In this document: piece by piece, positions 1-10,953 of the stretch | Layout: each line of letters opens with the position of its first letter | How positions within the stretch are numbered: position 1 is the first letter of the stretch | Assembly (NCBI RefSeq): GCF_030848395.1 | Contig: NZ_JAVDBT010000008.1 | Location: 1 to 64,000 of the forward strand | Length of the DNA stretch: 64,000 nucleotides | Reading direction: 5' to 3' | Origin: Pseudogemmobacter lacusdianii | Lineage (GTDB): Bacteria; Pseudomonadota; Alphaproteobacteria; Rhodobacterales; Rhodobacteraceae | Program-made: the position numbers and the translations under genes | The notes under the pieces: model-generated | Told to the model about the DNA's origin: nothing | Database searches by the model: none | The model's input: the letters and a program-made list of their open reading frames with translations, nothing else

Positions 1-41
1 CCGTCGTCGCCCTCGCCGCAACCGTCATCTTCTGGCTATGA
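1..41 (+). CDS. C-terminal end of an unidentified membrane protein (partial)
   Basis: The first 41 bases read in frame 3 as twelve codons, VVALAATVIFWL, followed by TGA at 39-41. The hydrophobic run ending in Trp-Leu looks like the last membrane segment of a protein whose start lies left of the window. The same-strand DMT-family gene follows 160 bases later. The other two frames give Arg- or Pro/Ser-rich peptides without hydrophobic character. Too little is present to name a family; the call rests only on composition and the stop codon. Confidence 0.4.
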   Translation, partial: VVALAATVIFWL

Positions 42-200
42 CACAAGAACGAGTCCTGACCCTAGACTGGAGACAGGCGGGCGTTCTACGGGGGAACAGG
101 GGAGCTGAGCTGCCAATTGGCGATGGGTTAAGAGTTTATCCCGACCGCCCCACAACCGGCCCCTTGCCTCTCTCTAGCCGCAGGCCTAGGGTCCGGCGCC

Positions 201-1082
201 ATGATGATACCCAGCTCCAATGCCAGTCCGACACGCGGGATCTTATTGATGATCCTTGCAATTTTTTGCTTCACCTTGATGGATGCCACCGCCAAGGGCT
301 TGATCGAGAAATATTCAGCCCCCTTGGTCATTTGGGTGCGCTTTGCCGGGCAATTGCTGATCGTATTGGCGATTTTGGGACCACGCGTGAAGCCGATGAT
401 GCGCACGAACTTTCCCGTTCTGCATGCCTGGCGCTCGCTCTTTCAGTTCGGCGCGACGGCGTTCTTCTTCCTGTCTTTGCCCTTCATCGGACTTTCTGAA
501 GCCACCGCCATCACCGACATCAACCCGGTCCTGATCACCCTCGGCGCCGCGCTCTTCTTGGGCGAGCGTCTGGGGCCGCGTCGGGTTGCGGGCGTCGTTG
601 CGGCGCTGATCGGCGCGCTGATCATCATCCGTCCGGGCGCGGGTGCCTTCAACGCTTGGGCGATTTTGCCGCTTTGCTGTGCGATCTCTTACGCGGGCAG
701 TGCGCTTTTGACCCGCAAGATTGGCGCGCAAGAGCCGGTTTGGGGCTCGATGATCTATGCTGCCCTCTTCGGCACCATCGTTGCGGGCTGTGCCGTGCCC
801 TTCGTCTGGCAACAGATCGAGGCCGTAGATCTGTGGAAATTCGTGGTGATTGGCTGCCTTGGCACACTGGCGCAGCTTTGCATCATCCGCAGTTTTTCGA
901 TCACCGAGGCCGGGATCGTGGCGCCTTTTGCCTATCTCGGCATCATCTTTGCCACCTTCTGGGGGGCCATCTTCTACGACCAATGGCCAGACCGCTGGTC
1001 GGTGATTGGTGCGCTTGTGATCGTGGTGGCGGGCCTTTATGTCTGGAGGCGCGAGACAATTGTCGCGCGCAGGGCCAGATAG
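201..1082 (+). CDS. DMT-superfamily (EamA) transporter
   Basis: Predicted inner-membrane protein of 293 residues with about ten hydrophobic segments arranged as two EamA-type halves, the usual build and length of drug/metabolite transporters. The first segment opens with the family-like stretch ILAIFCFTLMDATAKGL, and a basic tail (ETIVARRAR) ends the protein in the cytoplasm. Two consecutive ATG codons (201 and 204) are possible starts. The stop TAG lies 16 bases before the acyltransferase start, so the two are probably cotranscribed. The substrate cannot be told from sequence; family members move metabolites, amino acids or nucleotide sugars. Confidence 0.85.
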   Translation: MMIPSSNASPTRGILLMILAIFCFTLMDATAKGLIEKYSAPLVIWVRFAGQLLIVLAILGPRVKPMMRTNFPVLHAWRSLFQFGATAFFFLSLPFIGLSEATAITDINPVLITLGAALFLGERLGPRRVAGVVAALIGALIIIRPGAGAFNAWAILPLCCAISYAGSALLTRKIGAQEPVWGSMIYAALFGTIVAGCAVPFVWQQIEAVDLWKFVVIGCLGTLAQLCIIRSFSITEAGIVAPFAYLGIIFATFWGAIFYDQWPDRWSVIGALVIVVAGLYVWRRETIVARRAR

Positions 1083-1098
1083 AGGGCCAGTTGGGCTG

Positions 1099-2010
1099 AT
1101 GGCACAAACGAACGGTAACACTTTGCGGCTTTGGCTGCAGGATCGGTTTTTGCGCGGCCTTATTTGGGCGCTGATGCGGCTGCCCTATCGCTGGCGGGTG
1201 CCGCTTTGTGGTGCTGCGGTCACACATCTCGTGGCGCCGGTGGCGGGCTACCGCAAGCGCATCCGAGAGAATCTGGCCTATGTCTTGCCAGAGCTCGCAC
1301 CTGTCGAGGTTGAACGCATCGTCCGCGCAGTGCCCGATAATGTCGGCCGCACCATCATTGAGATCTATTCGGGCGCCGAATTCGCCGCCCATGCCATGCG
1401 CCATCCTCTGACAGGCGGTGGCGTCGCGGCGCTTGAGGCTGCGCATCAAGCCGGCCAGCCCGTGATCCTCGTGACCGGGCATTTTGGCAACTATGACGCC
1501 AGCCGTGCCGCTTTGGTGGGGCGCGGCTACCGCGTCGGCTCGCTCTACATGCCGATGACCAACCCCTATTTCAACGCGCATTATGAAGCGGCGATTGCCG
1601 CCATCGGCAAGCCGATGTTCCCGCGCGGTAAGGCGGGTCTGGGTGCGATGGTGCGCCATCTGCGCAGTGGTGGCATGGTGGGCATGGTGGTCGACCAAAA
1701 CATGAATCACGGCGCGCCTTTGAAATTTTTCGGCAAGACCGCGCTGACGGCTTTATCGGCTGCTGAGCTGGCGCTGAAATACAACGCGCTTTTGGTGCCA
1801 ACCTACGGCATCCGCAGCGAGGATGGCCTTTCGTTCACCATCGTGGTCGAGCCGCCGGTGCCGCAAGGCACGCCCGAGGCGATGACGCAGGCCTTGAATG
1901 ACAGCCTTGAAGTGCTGGCACGCCAACATCTCGACCAGTGGTTCTGGATCCATCGCCGCTGGAAAGGTGGCCAAAGATTTGACGGCGCAGCAGGCTCAGC
2001 CTCAGAGTAA
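1099..2010 (+). CDS. LpxL/HtrB-type lysophospholipid acyltransferase
   Basis: Protein of 303 residues resembling the lipid A biosynthesis lauroyl/myristoyl acyltransferases, which add secondary acyl chains to lipid A at the inner membrane. The catalytic HX4D motif is visible as HFGNYD at residues 128-133. Further family-like blocks are DQNMNHGAPLKFFGK and, near the end, WFWIHRRWKGG. The start is placed at 1099 (MAQTNGN); an upstream in-frame codon at 1039 would overlap the preceding transporter by 44 bases. Close spacing to the DMT gene suggests one operon. The family also includes ornithine-lipid and phospholipid acyltransferases, so lipid A as substrate is an inference. Confidence 0.85.
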   Translation: MAQTNGNTLRLWLQDRFLRGLIWALMRLPYRWRVPLCGAAVTHLVAPVAGYRKRIRENLAYVLPELAPVEVERIVRAVPDNVGRTIIEIYSGAEFAAHAMRHPLTGGGVAALEAAHQAGQPVILVTGHFGNYDASRAALVGRGYRVGSLYMPMTNPYFNAHYEAAIAAIGKPMFPRGKAGLGAMVRHLRSGGMVGMVVDQNMNHGAPLKFFGKTALTALSAAELALKYNALLVPTYGIRSEDGLSFTIVVEPPVPQGTPEAMTQALNDSLEVLARQHLDQWFWIHRRWKGGQRFDGAAGSASE

Positions 2011-2039
2011 CGGCAAAGCACGCGCCGTTTCAGCTGTGA

Positions 2040-2750
2040 TCAGTTTACCTGCGCAGCGGCTAAGATTGACGCAGGCCCCGGGTCTTGCAAAATCACCACG
2101 GCCGGATCCTCGCCGGTGACCTTTGTCGTAACCGACAAAGGCGAGTCGCCTGCCCAATCGCCCAAGACATCCCATGTGGTCACAATATTGCGGTAAGTGA
2201 TCACCTGCCCCGCATTTTCGCCCCGCTCAATCTGCACCGTCTCGGCCGGCTTGTAGCGCACGAGTTGCACCTGCACGGCCGCACTCAGCGGCGTCAGCGC
2301 TTGCGCTTCGATCAACAGCACATCTCCCTGGCGCTGCACGCGAAGCGCAACATGCGCGCCTTGCGCCACATGCTGTGCGATGGCCGCACCAAGCGCGTCC
2401 GGATCATACCCCTCGACTCGGTCTTGCCCGGCCACAATCATCTGCGGCGTGTAGATCATCCGCGAGCCATTGGCGCGGGCATAGGCCTTTTGCCGGGCCG
2501 TAAAGGCGGGGTCGGCGAATTTGTCGGCCCAGCCGATATAGTCCCAATAATCGACATGCAGCGACAAGGGCAGGATCTGCGGGTTCTGCGCCAAGCCTTC
2601 AACCAGCGCATCCGCTGGCGGGCAGGACGCGCATCCTTGCGATGTAAACAATTCGACCACCACCACCGGCGTGGCCACCACAGGCTCGGCCAGCAATGGC
2701 GCGGCCAAGGTCACCCAAAGCCCACAAGTGGCGCCGACGATATGTCGCAT
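2040..2750 (-). CDS. DUF1223 family, thioredoxin-like secreted protein
   Basis: A 236-residue protein with an N-terminal signal peptide (cleavage probably after LLAEP) and a CxxC at Cys40-Cys43 within ELFTSQGCASCPPAD, the signature of the DUF1223 thioredoxin-like family. Further family blocks are HVDYWDYIGW and YTPQMIVAGQ. The CxxC suggests a periplasmic redox or metal-handling role, but the family has no settled function. It is convergent with the acyltransferase gene; only about 30 bases separate the two stops. A long non-coding region follows its start, so it is transcribed on its own. Confidence 0.85.
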   Translation of the reverse strand: MRHIVGATCGLWVTLAAPLLAEPVVATPVVVVELFTSQGCASCPPADALVEGLAQNPQILPLSLHVDYWDYIGWADKFADPAFTARQKAYARANGSRMIYTPQMIVAGQDRVEGYDPDALGAAIAQHVAQGAHVALRVQRQGDVLLIEAQALTPLSAAVQVQLVRYKPAETVQIERGENAGQVITYRNIVTTWDVLGDWAGDSPLSVTTKVTGEDPAVVILQDPGPASILAAAQVN

Positions 2751-3226
2751 CCTGACGATCCGGTATTTTGTTCCCCAAGCGAGTTATAGGCGGGCCAGCC
2801 CGTGCCTGCCAATCAAGGAATTGCGATTGTATGTTATAAGATGCGTCACTTCGGCCTTGACGGATGGTTTTAGCCCCTTGCCGTAGGGTCATCCAAAGAT
2901 AGGCCCCCGCGCTGGACAAGGCCTCCACTAAGCTGTTTGTTAAGCACAACTTTTCTGAGCACCTCGAACGACCACCCGACCGAATGAGGCGAAGGCAAGC
3001 AGGCACTTCAAGCGCAAGGCCACAGCCCGCACATCCACAGCTTAGCCCGATCCGCCTGCCTTTGGCGCAAGCGAAACGCTTGAGGACGGCACATCCAGCG
3101 CCCCAAACTCTGTGCAAAGGCTCTGGCAATACGGCATACAATTGCATACAATAGCGCCACATCCTACGATTCACTTGCGCGCGCAGCCCTCAACGGGCAT
3201 GTGTCAGCCAGTTCAGCCAGCCCGCC
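2751..3226. other. Non-coding divergent region between the DUF1223 gene and acnA
   Basis: About 475 bases between two divergent starts without a credible gene: the reading frames here are short or lack hydrophobic/domain character. The acnA-proximal end holds the direct repeat at 3134-3152 and promoter-like hexamers (TGGCAA at 3124-3129, TACAAT at 3147-3152, 17 bases apart). It presumably carries the promoters of both genes. No tRNA, riboswitch or terminator was recognised. Confidence 0.5.
3134..3152. promoter_or_regulatory. Tandem GCATACAAT repeat upstream of acnA
   Basis: The 9-mer GCATACAAT occurs at 3134-3142 and again at 3144-3152, a 10-base register that places both copies on the same face of the helix. 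The central TTGCATACAA (3142-3151) resembles TTG-N4-CAA half-symmetric sites used by GntR-family regulators; each copy also contains a TACAAT -10-like hexamer. It lies about 90 bases upstream of the acnA start. Either an operator or overlapping promoters would fit; no regulator gene is adjacent. Confidence 0.4.
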
Positions 3227-3241
3227 AAGGAGGCCCGCAGC

Positions 3242-5995
<2,754 letters not shown>

Positions 5996-6026
5996 TCCCA
6001 GTTCGGCAACAGTCTGTTCTTCGTGC

Positions 6027-6060
6027 AACCCCCGGTTTAACGCCGGGGGTTACTTTATTT
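6027..6060 (+). terminator. Rho-independent terminator of acnA
   Basis: Arms AACCCCCGG (6027-6035) and CCGGGGGTT (6043-6051) pair perfectly over 9 bp around the loop TTTAACG, followed by ACTTTATTTT. It begins 31 bases after the acnA stop. Confidence 0.85.
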
Positions 6061-6230
6061 TAACTTTTGGATGTCTAATAATTGCAAATATCGCGGGTCC
6101 GTCAGCAACTTAGCTACGAACCAGAGGTTCAGGCGATCAGCGCCCTGATCTGTAAAAACGCGATTGTGTTTTCTCGTTTTACGAGTGTCATTCGCCTATA
6201 GGGCCCATCGTAAAGCAGGACCTCATTGCC

Positions 6231-6392
6231 ATGAGCAAGGCCATATTCCCGCCGCTCGCGCCGCAACAACGCCAAGCGCATCCCGCCAGAGCCGGGGCTC
6301 TGCGGGCGCGAAAGCGGCTCTGGTCCGGCTCTTTGCCGATGGTGGAATGGATGGTGATCTGTGGCGTCGGTGTGATGCTCTTGATGACCTAA
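6231..6392 (+). CDS. Small single-pass membrane protein, 53 residues
   Basis: Short reading frame starting MSKAIFPPLAP with a GCAGGA Shine-Dalgarno at 6214-6219. The first 30 residues are Arg/Gln/Ala-rich and basic (ARAGALRARKRLW), and the last 20 form one hydrophobic segment ending VICGVGVMLLMT just before TAA, suggesting a tail-anchored or single-span inner-membrane peptide with a cytoplasmic basic head. It lies between the acnA terminator and a hairpin that overlaps its own stop codon, consistent with an independent small transcript. No family recognised; a real gene is plausible but not proven. Confidence 0.45.
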   Translation: MSKAIFPPLAPQQRQAHPARAGALRARKRLWSGSLPMVEWMVICGVGVMLLMT

Positions 6393-6408
6393 AAGCCTTC
6401 GCTTTTAG
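6389..6408. terminator. Hairpin at the end of the small ORF, possibly bidirectional
   Basis: CTAAAAGC (6389-6396), loop CTTC, GCTTTTAG (6401-6408). The stem overlaps the stop codon of the 53-residue ORF and lies 22 bases beyond the stop of the convergent periplasmic-protein gene. U-runs lie inside the 3' arm in both directions, but no extra U-tract follows, so it may be a weak terminator for both. Confidence 0.45.
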
Positions 6409-6429
6409 CGGCCTGAAACGCCCGCGCGT

Positions 6430-6792
6430 TTACGGCGCACAGGCCTCTTCGCGACCATCTGTCACCGCCCAAAGCGTGTAGCGCGCACCGGCCTCGTTGG
6501 CAGGTTCAAGGATATTGCGAACCTCGGTAAAGGTGCTGACCTGCAAAGGCATGGGCAGATCAGTCTCATCGGCGGTCTCAGCGCCGCAACTGCGGACAAC
6601 CAACCCCCAGCCTTGCGCTGCTGGCTCAATGCGCACCAGATCATTCAAAAGACCCGGCGGCATGGCCGCATCCCGCCCGACACGCTGGTAGACGCCAGAA
6701 AAGAACGCCGGATCAGGCAGACTGTCCTCGGCCCTCGCTGGCCCGGTGACACCGCTCAGCAGCGCCATCATCGCCAAACCAGCGCGGTTCAT
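6430..6792 (-). CDS. Small periplasmic protein coupled to ccmG, function unknown
   Basis: Protein of 120 residues with a signal peptide (MNRAGLAMMALLSGVTGPARA, cleavage near residue 21) and a mature domain of about 100 residues with two cysteines, Cys69 and Cys118, that could form a disulphide. Its ATG overlaps the ccmG stop as ATGA, so it is translationally coupled and the last gene of the ccm run. I recognise no family. Position suggests an accessory role in cytochrome c maturation or thiol chemistry in the periplasm, but that is inference from context only. No haem-binding CxxCH motif is present. Confidence 0.7.
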   Translation of the reverse strand: MNRAGLAMMALLSGVTGPARAEDSLPDPAFFSGVYQRVGRDAAMPPGLLNDLVRIEPAAQGWGLVVRSCGAETADETDLPMPLQVSTFTEVRNILEPANEAGARYTLWAVTDGREEACAP

Positions 6793-7319
6793 TGCAACGC
6801 CTTTTCCAATTCGGGAAGGAAGCGGGTCTCGTAATCGGTGCCGACCAACGGCCCAGTAAATTTGAACAGCACCGTGCCATCGCCGCCGATGATAAAGGTC
6901 TCGGGCGGGTTGGTGACGCCCCATTCCACACGGTTGCGGCCGATCGGATCGGTGGCCAGCGCGAAGAACGGGTTGCCGTCGCGCTGCAGATAGGCGGTGG
7001 CGTCGGCCTCGGCATCCATCATATTGATGCCCGCCACGCGAATGCCGCGCGCATCCATCTCTTTCAGCACCGGATGCTCGGCCCGGCACGGCGGGCACCA
7101 ACTGGCCCAAAAGTTCAGCACCGTCACCTCACCCTTGCGCAGGTCTTCCGCCGTCAGCTGCGGGATGCCGGGCAACCCCGTCTCGGGCAGCACGGGTGCC
7201 GCTTTGCCAATGAAGGCCGAGGGCAGATCGGTGGCACTTTTGCCATCCATTCCTGCGTAAAAAAGCAAAGCGAGTCCCGCAAACAACGCCGGAGGTGCGG
7301 CCAGCAGCCATTTAGCCAT
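6789..7319 (-). CDS. ccmG: Thiol:disulphide interchange protein CcmG/DsbE
   Basis: Thioredoxin-fold protein of 176 residues tethered by one N-terminal membrane segment (residues 4-22); it reduces apocytochrome c haem-binding cysteines in the periplasm. The active site is WCPPC at residues 74-78, within LNFWASWCPPCRAEHP, typical of CcmG. Start set at the ATG at 7319 (MAKWLL), which overlaps the end of ccmD; an upstream in-frame codon at 7373 would extend into ccmD. It is part of the ccmA-B-C-D-G run, with ccmI at a separate site near 35319. Confidence 0.95.
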   Translation of the reverse strand: MAKWLLAAPPALFAGLALLFYAGMDGKSATDLPSAFIGKAAPVLPETGLPGIPQLTAEDLRKGEVTVLNFWASWCPPCRAEHPVLKEMDARGIRVAGINMMDAEADATAYLQRDGNPFFALATDPIGRNRVEWGVTNPPETFIIGGDGTVLFKFTGPLVGTDYETRFLPELEKALQ

Positions 7320-7473
7320 CAGATTTCTCCATCCGCGCCTCACTCTCCGCCAAGGCGCGGATCGACTTGGCACGGTGCCAAACCGTCACCCCCACCAGAG
7401 CCGCCAAAAGCGCGAAGGTCGCCCCGTAAGAGGCCAGAACCGCAAAGGCGTATTTTCCCAAATCAGGCATCAT
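7312..7473 (-). CDS. ccmD: Haem exporter protein CcmD
   Basis: Short frame of 53 residues: MMPDLGKYAFAVLASYGA, a single hydrophobic span of about 22 residues and a charged cytoplasmic tail (HRAKSIRALAESEARMEK). Length, one membrane segment and the position between ccmC and ccmG match CcmD, which helps release holo-CcmE from CcmABC. The ATG overlaps the ccmC stop (ATGA) and its TAA overlaps the ccmG start. The second ATG at 7470 is an alternative start. Confidence 0.9.
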   Translation of the reverse strand: MMPDLGKYAFAVLASYGATFALLAALVGVTVWHRAKSIRALAESEARMEKSDG

Positions 7474-8198
7474 GCCAAGCGCTCCCTTGCTGCCAAGGCT
7501 TGCGCGCGGCGCAGCCGGATTTCGCTGCGGGTGCGGATCAGCACCAGTGCCAAAAACAAAAGCTCAAACCCGATGATGCAGACCACCAAAGGCAGCCAGA
7601 ACACGTCCGAGACGTTTTCCTTGGCATCAAGCGACAAGCTCGCGCCTTGGTGCAGGCCTTGGTTCCAGAAATTTACCGCATAGCGCGACAAAAGTGCAAA
7701 GACCGAGCCGACGATGCAAAGCACGCCCGTCAGATCGGCGGCGGTATCGGGGTTCTCCACCGCTTCCCACAGAGCGATGTAGCCCATGTAGAACAAGGCG
7801 AAGATCAAGAAGCTCGTCAGCCGCGGGTCCCAAGCCCACCAGGTGCCCCACATCGGCTGGCCCCAAAGCGCACCGGTGATCAGCGCGATCAGCGTGAAGG
7901 TCAGCCCGACCGGCGCCGCCGCTTTCGCCACCAAGGCCGAGACATGGTGCCGCCGCACGATCCAGATCAGCGAGGCCACCAGCATCACCGCCCAAGCGTT
8001 GATCGCCGCCGAAGCTGCCGGCACATGGATGTAGATGATCTTAACGGTCGAGCCTTGCTTGTAATCATCAGGCGTGAAGAAGAAGCCCCAGATGATGCCA
8101 ATGCCCAAAGACAGCACCGTCAGCGCGACGATCCACGGCAAAAGCCGGCCCGAAAGGGCCATGAATTTCTTTGGATTGGCATATTCCCAGAGCGACAT
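7470..8198 (-). CDS. ccmC: Haem ABC transporter permease CcmC
   Basis: Six-span inner-membrane protein of 242 residues that, with CcmE and CcmD, attaches haem to CcmE. The tryptophan-rich haem-interacting motif is visible as WGTWWAWDPRLTS in the middle of the protein, with a periplasmic His in YIHVPAA before it and another loop around NQGLHQGASL. Length fits the family. The stop overlaps ccmD. A 69-base gap separates it from ccmB upstream. Confidence 0.95.
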   Translation of the reverse strand: MSLWEYANPKKFMALSGRLLPWIVALTVLSLGIGIIWGFFFTPDDYKQGSTVKIIYIHVPAASAAINAWAVMLVASLIWIVRRHHVSALVAKAAAPVGLTFTLIALITGALWGQPMWGTWWAWDPRLTSFLIFALFYMGYIALWEAVENPDTAADLTGVLCIVGSVFALLSRYAVNFWNQGLHQGASLSLDAKENVSDVFWLPLVVCIIGFELLFLALVLIRTRSEIRLRRAQALAARERLA

Positions 8199-8267
8199 GG
8201 TGTTTCGTTCATTCCCCGGCTGGTCTGGATCTAGATGGTCTCGGTTACGCCTTTAGCACGTTCTGAT

Positions 8268-8924
8268 CTAGCGGAGATTGACGCGGATTGCCGCAGCCGC
8301 CGCAAAGGGCAACAGCGCGCCGCTGACCGCGGTGATTGCCACCAAAAGCGCCAACGGCGTGACGGCATCTGCACCGCTTGCGCCGCGCTTGATCACTTCG
8401 GCGCCGAAAATCAAGGTGGGCACATAAAGCGGCAGCACCAAAAGGCTCAGGAGCAGCCCGCCGCGTTTGATCCCCACGGTAAGCGCCGCGCCAAAAGCGC
8501 CAATCATCGAAAGCGCAGGCGTGCCAGCAAGCAGCGAGAGAATCAGCCACAGATAGCTCTCGGCGGGTAGATTCAGCAAAAGCCCCAGAACCGGTGCCAA
8601 CAGGGTCAGCGGCAGGCCCGTGACCAGCCAATGCGCCAGCGCTTTCACCGCCACCGCCCCCTCCATCGGCAAGGGCGAGGTGGCAAGCAAATCAAGGCTG
8701 CCGTCTTCAAAGTCGAGCGCGAAGATGCGGTCGAGCGACAGAAGGCAAGCGAGCAAAGCCCCGACCCAAAGGATGCCGGGGGCGATTTTGGCCAATGTCG
8801 TCGGCTCGGGGCCGACGCCCAAAGGCACCAGCACCGCCACCAGCAAGAAGAAGGCCAGCCCAAGGCCGAAGCCCCCCCCGGCGCGGAAGGCAAGTCGCAG
8901 ATCGCGAAAGAGAAGCGCGCTCAT
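8268..8924 (-). CDS. ccmB: Haem exporter protein CcmB
   Basis: Inner-membrane permease of 218 residues with six hydrophobic segments, the membrane partner of the CcmA ATPase in the CcmAB(CD) complex that frees haem-loaded CcmE. Family-like stretches include [16 protein letters not shown] after the second segment and [14 protein letters not shown]. Its ATG overlaps the end of ccmA by 4 bases, so the two are coupled, as expected for subunits of one transporter. Confidence 0.93.
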   Translation of the reverse strand: MSALLFRDLRLAFRAGGGFGLGLAFFLLVAVLVPLGVGPEPTTLAKIAPGILWVGALLACLLSLDRIFALDFEDGSLDLLATSPLPMEGAVAVKALAHWLVTGLPLTLLAPVLGLLLNLPAESYLWLILSLLAGTPALSMIGAFGAALTVGIKRGGLLLSLLVLPLYVPTLIFGAEVIKRGASGADAVTPLALLVAITAVSGALLPFAAAAAIRVNLR

Positions 8925-9547
8925 AGGAAGGCCTCTTGAAAGGCATCCGTGCGGCGGATTGTGGCGGCGGTCGCACGGTAAGGCGTCAGGTCCAAGGTCT
9001 CGGCCTGCGCCAGCCCCAGATCGATATGGGTCGCCATCAAAGCCGCGCCACCTTGCGCCAGATGGCCCTGCACCACGCCCGCGAACAACGCGACCGAAGC
9101 GGCATCCAAACTGACCGTCGGCTCATCCAACAGCCAGATCGCCCGGCCCGACACCATCAACCGCGCCAACCCCAAACGGCGCTTTTGTCCTGCCGAAAGG
9201 CTCCCGGCCCAGCGGTTGCGCAAGGCGGTTAGGTTCATCGCCTGCAAAGCGTCTTCCACCAAATCGGTGCCATAGACCGAGGCCCAAAAGCGCAGATTTT
9301 CTTGCACGCTGAGGGTGGCTTTCAGCCCATCGGCGTGGCTGGCATAGGCCAGCGTCTCTGGTGGGACATTCAACTCTCCGGCGGCTTTTGGTTGCAACCC
9401 GGCAATCGTGCGCAAAAGCGTGGTTTTGCCGATGCCATTGGCGCCGCGCAGCACCAAAGCCTGCCCGGCGGCAAGACTGAAGCTTACGCCTTCCAGCACG
9501 GTCAGCCCGCCGCGCTGCACCGCCAGATCTTTGACCAGCAATTCCAT
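8921..9547 (-). CDS. ccmA: Haem exporter ATP-binding protein CcmA
   Basis: ABC ATPase of 208 residues. Walker A is GANGIGKTT at residues 35-43, the signature is LSAGQKRR starting at residue 117, and Walker B AIWLLDEP lies at 136-143. The short length and LSAGQ signature followed by RLGLARL are typical of CcmA. It starts the contiguous ccmABCDG run and is separated by about 55 bases from the Mth938-like gene upstream. Confidence 0.95.
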   Translation of the reverse strand: MELLVKDLAVQRGGLTVLEGVSFSLAAGQALVLRGANGIGKTTLLRTIAGLQPKAAGELNVPPETLAYASHADGLKATLSVQENLRFWASVYGTDLVEDALQAMNLTALRNRWAGSLSAGQKRRLGLARLMVSGRAIWLLDEPTVSLDAASVALFAGVVQGHLAQGGAALMATHIDLGLAQAETLDLTPYRATAATIRRTDAFQEAFL

Positions 9548-9602
9548 AAGAGAGACCTAGCGCATGCGTGGCAGTTGCAAAAGCCCTGCCCGCTTATGCT
9601 GT

Positions 9603-9959
9603 TTAGCCGACCGGCAACAAGGCTGCGGCAATGCGGCGGCCTTCGCTGAGAAGCACGTTATAGGTGCGCGCGGCGGCGGGAGAGCTCATCACTTCAAGCC
9701 CGATCCCCGCCTCTTCAAAAGCGGCACGGAACGCTTTTGGCGGATGCGCGATGTCAGCGCCCATCCCCAACAGCAAAACGTCGATCTGCCCGGCCAGAGA
9801 CAAAGGCGTCTCCAGATCCTCGAGCCCGGCCCAAAGCCCAGCATCATAAGGCGTCACCAGACAAGCGCCGCGCAGAAGATGCCCGCCGACCCGGAAAAAC
9901 CCCGGCCCATAACCGTCGATCGGCTGGGCCAGGTCATAGCTGATTTCGGTCAGGCGCAT
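9603..9959 (-). CDS. Mth938-like (DUF498/NDUFAF3-type) protein
   Basis: Soluble protein of 118 residues with features of the Mth938/NDUFAF3 fold family: an IDVLLLGMGADIAHPP block and a C-terminal stretch ending TYNVLLSEGRRIAAALLPV. Mitochondrial relatives help assemble complex I; bacterial members often lie near secDF, as here. ATG at 9959 has AAGCGGG upstream; a TTG at 9965 is an alternative start. It follows secF by 12 bases and so probably belongs to the yajC-secDF operon. The complex I assembly role in bacteria is inference. Confidence 0.75.
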   Translation of the reverse strand: MRLTEISYDLAQPIDGYGPGFFRVGGHLLRGACLVTPYDAGLWAGLEDLETPLSLAGQIDVLLLGMGADIAHPPKAFRAAFEEAGIGLEVMSSPAAARTYNVLLSEGRRIAAALLPVG

Positions 9960-9971
9960 CGACAAACCCGC

Positions 9972-10940
9972 TTAAGCGTCAATATCGGCGAATTCGTTGG
10001 AGCTTTTCTTCGGCTTGTCGCCGCGATCCACACCCAAGAACAGCACGACATTCTTCGCCATATAAAGCGTCGAATAGGTGCCCAGAACCACGCCCAAGAT
10101 CATCGCGAAAACAAAGCCGCGAATCACGTCGCCGCCCCAGATGATCAGCACCGTCAGCGAGATCAGCGTTGTCGTCGCGGTCATCACCGTACGGCTCAGC
10201 GTCTCATTCGCAGTGAGGTTCATCATCTCACGCAGGGGCATGGTTTTGTACTTGGCCAAATTCTCGCGCAGCCGGTCGAAGATCACCACGGTGTCGTTGA
10301 CCGAATAGCCCAAGATGGTCAGCAAAGCCGCCACGATCGACAGATCGAACCGCAGGCTAAAGAGCGAGAAGATGCCAAGCGTGACGATCACATCATGCAG
10401 CATCGCCGAGACGGTACCGACCGCCATCTGCCATTCGAACCGCATCCAGATATAGACCATGATCCCGGCCGAGCCGATGAAGACGGCCAAGACGGCCTTC
10501 CAGATCAACTCACCCGAGACTTTGGGGCCAACCGATTCGACCTGGGCAAAGACCACCGCAGGATCGACGGCTTTCAATGCCGCCTCGGCCGCTAGGATGG
10601 CATCCGAGGTCACCGCCTCTTCACCATCGCGCGCACCGATGCGGATTTGCGCCACATGCTGGTCTTCGCGGAAGCCGGGATCGTTCACCTCGGTGATGGT
10701 CACATCGCCCAGATCCAAGGGGGCCAAAGCGTCACGATAGACCGAGATATCCAAGGGCGTGGTGCTCTCGGTGCGGATCGTGGTGCCGCCCAAGAAGTCG
10801 ACGCCAAAGTTCAGCCCCTTGACCGCGACAGTGCCAAGCGAGGCGACGATCATGAAGATCGAGAAGCCAAAGGTAAGCCACTGCCAGCGGAAGAAGTCGA
10901 TGTTGGTCTTTTCAGGGACCAGTTTCAGACGGAATGCCAT
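9972..10940 (-). CDS. secF: Protein translocase subunit SecF
   Basis: RND-type membrane protein of 322 residues with six membrane segments. The SecF-type core is visible: NFGVDFLGGTTIRTE near the N-terminus, SVNDTVVIFDRLREN and a conserved NETLSRTVMTATTTL region. With SecD and YajC it forms the proton-driven complex that assists SecYEG in moving proteins across the inner membrane. It lies 13 bases after secD. Confidence 0.96.
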   Translation of the reverse strand: MAFRLKLVPEKTNIDFFRWQWLTFGFSIFMIVASLGTVAVKGLNFGVDFLGGTTIRTESTTPLDISVYRDALAPLDLGDVTITEVNDPGFREDQHVAQIRIGARDGEEAVTSDAILAAEAALKAVDPAVVFAQVESVGPKVSGELIWKAVLAVFIGSAGIMVYIWMRFEWQMAVGTVSAMLHDVIVTLGIFSLFSLRFDLSIVAALLTILGYSVNDTVVIFDRLRENLAKYKTMPLREMMNLTANETLSRTVMTATTTLISLTVLIIWGGDVIRGFVFAMILGVVLGTYSTLYMAKNVVLFLGVDRGDKPKKSSNEFADIDA

Positions 10941-10953
10941 TGCTGTTCCTCCC

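Noticed and set aside
2599-3174. 191-residue minus-strand frame in the acnA upstream region
   Set aside because: Begins in non-coding sequence and overlaps the DUF1223 gene in another frame; Cys/Arg-rich without pattern or ribosome-binding site.
6792-8234. 480-residue plus-strand frame across ccmG-ccmD-ccmC
   Set aside because: Spans three real minus-strand genes; Arg/Gln/His-rich low-complexity translation.
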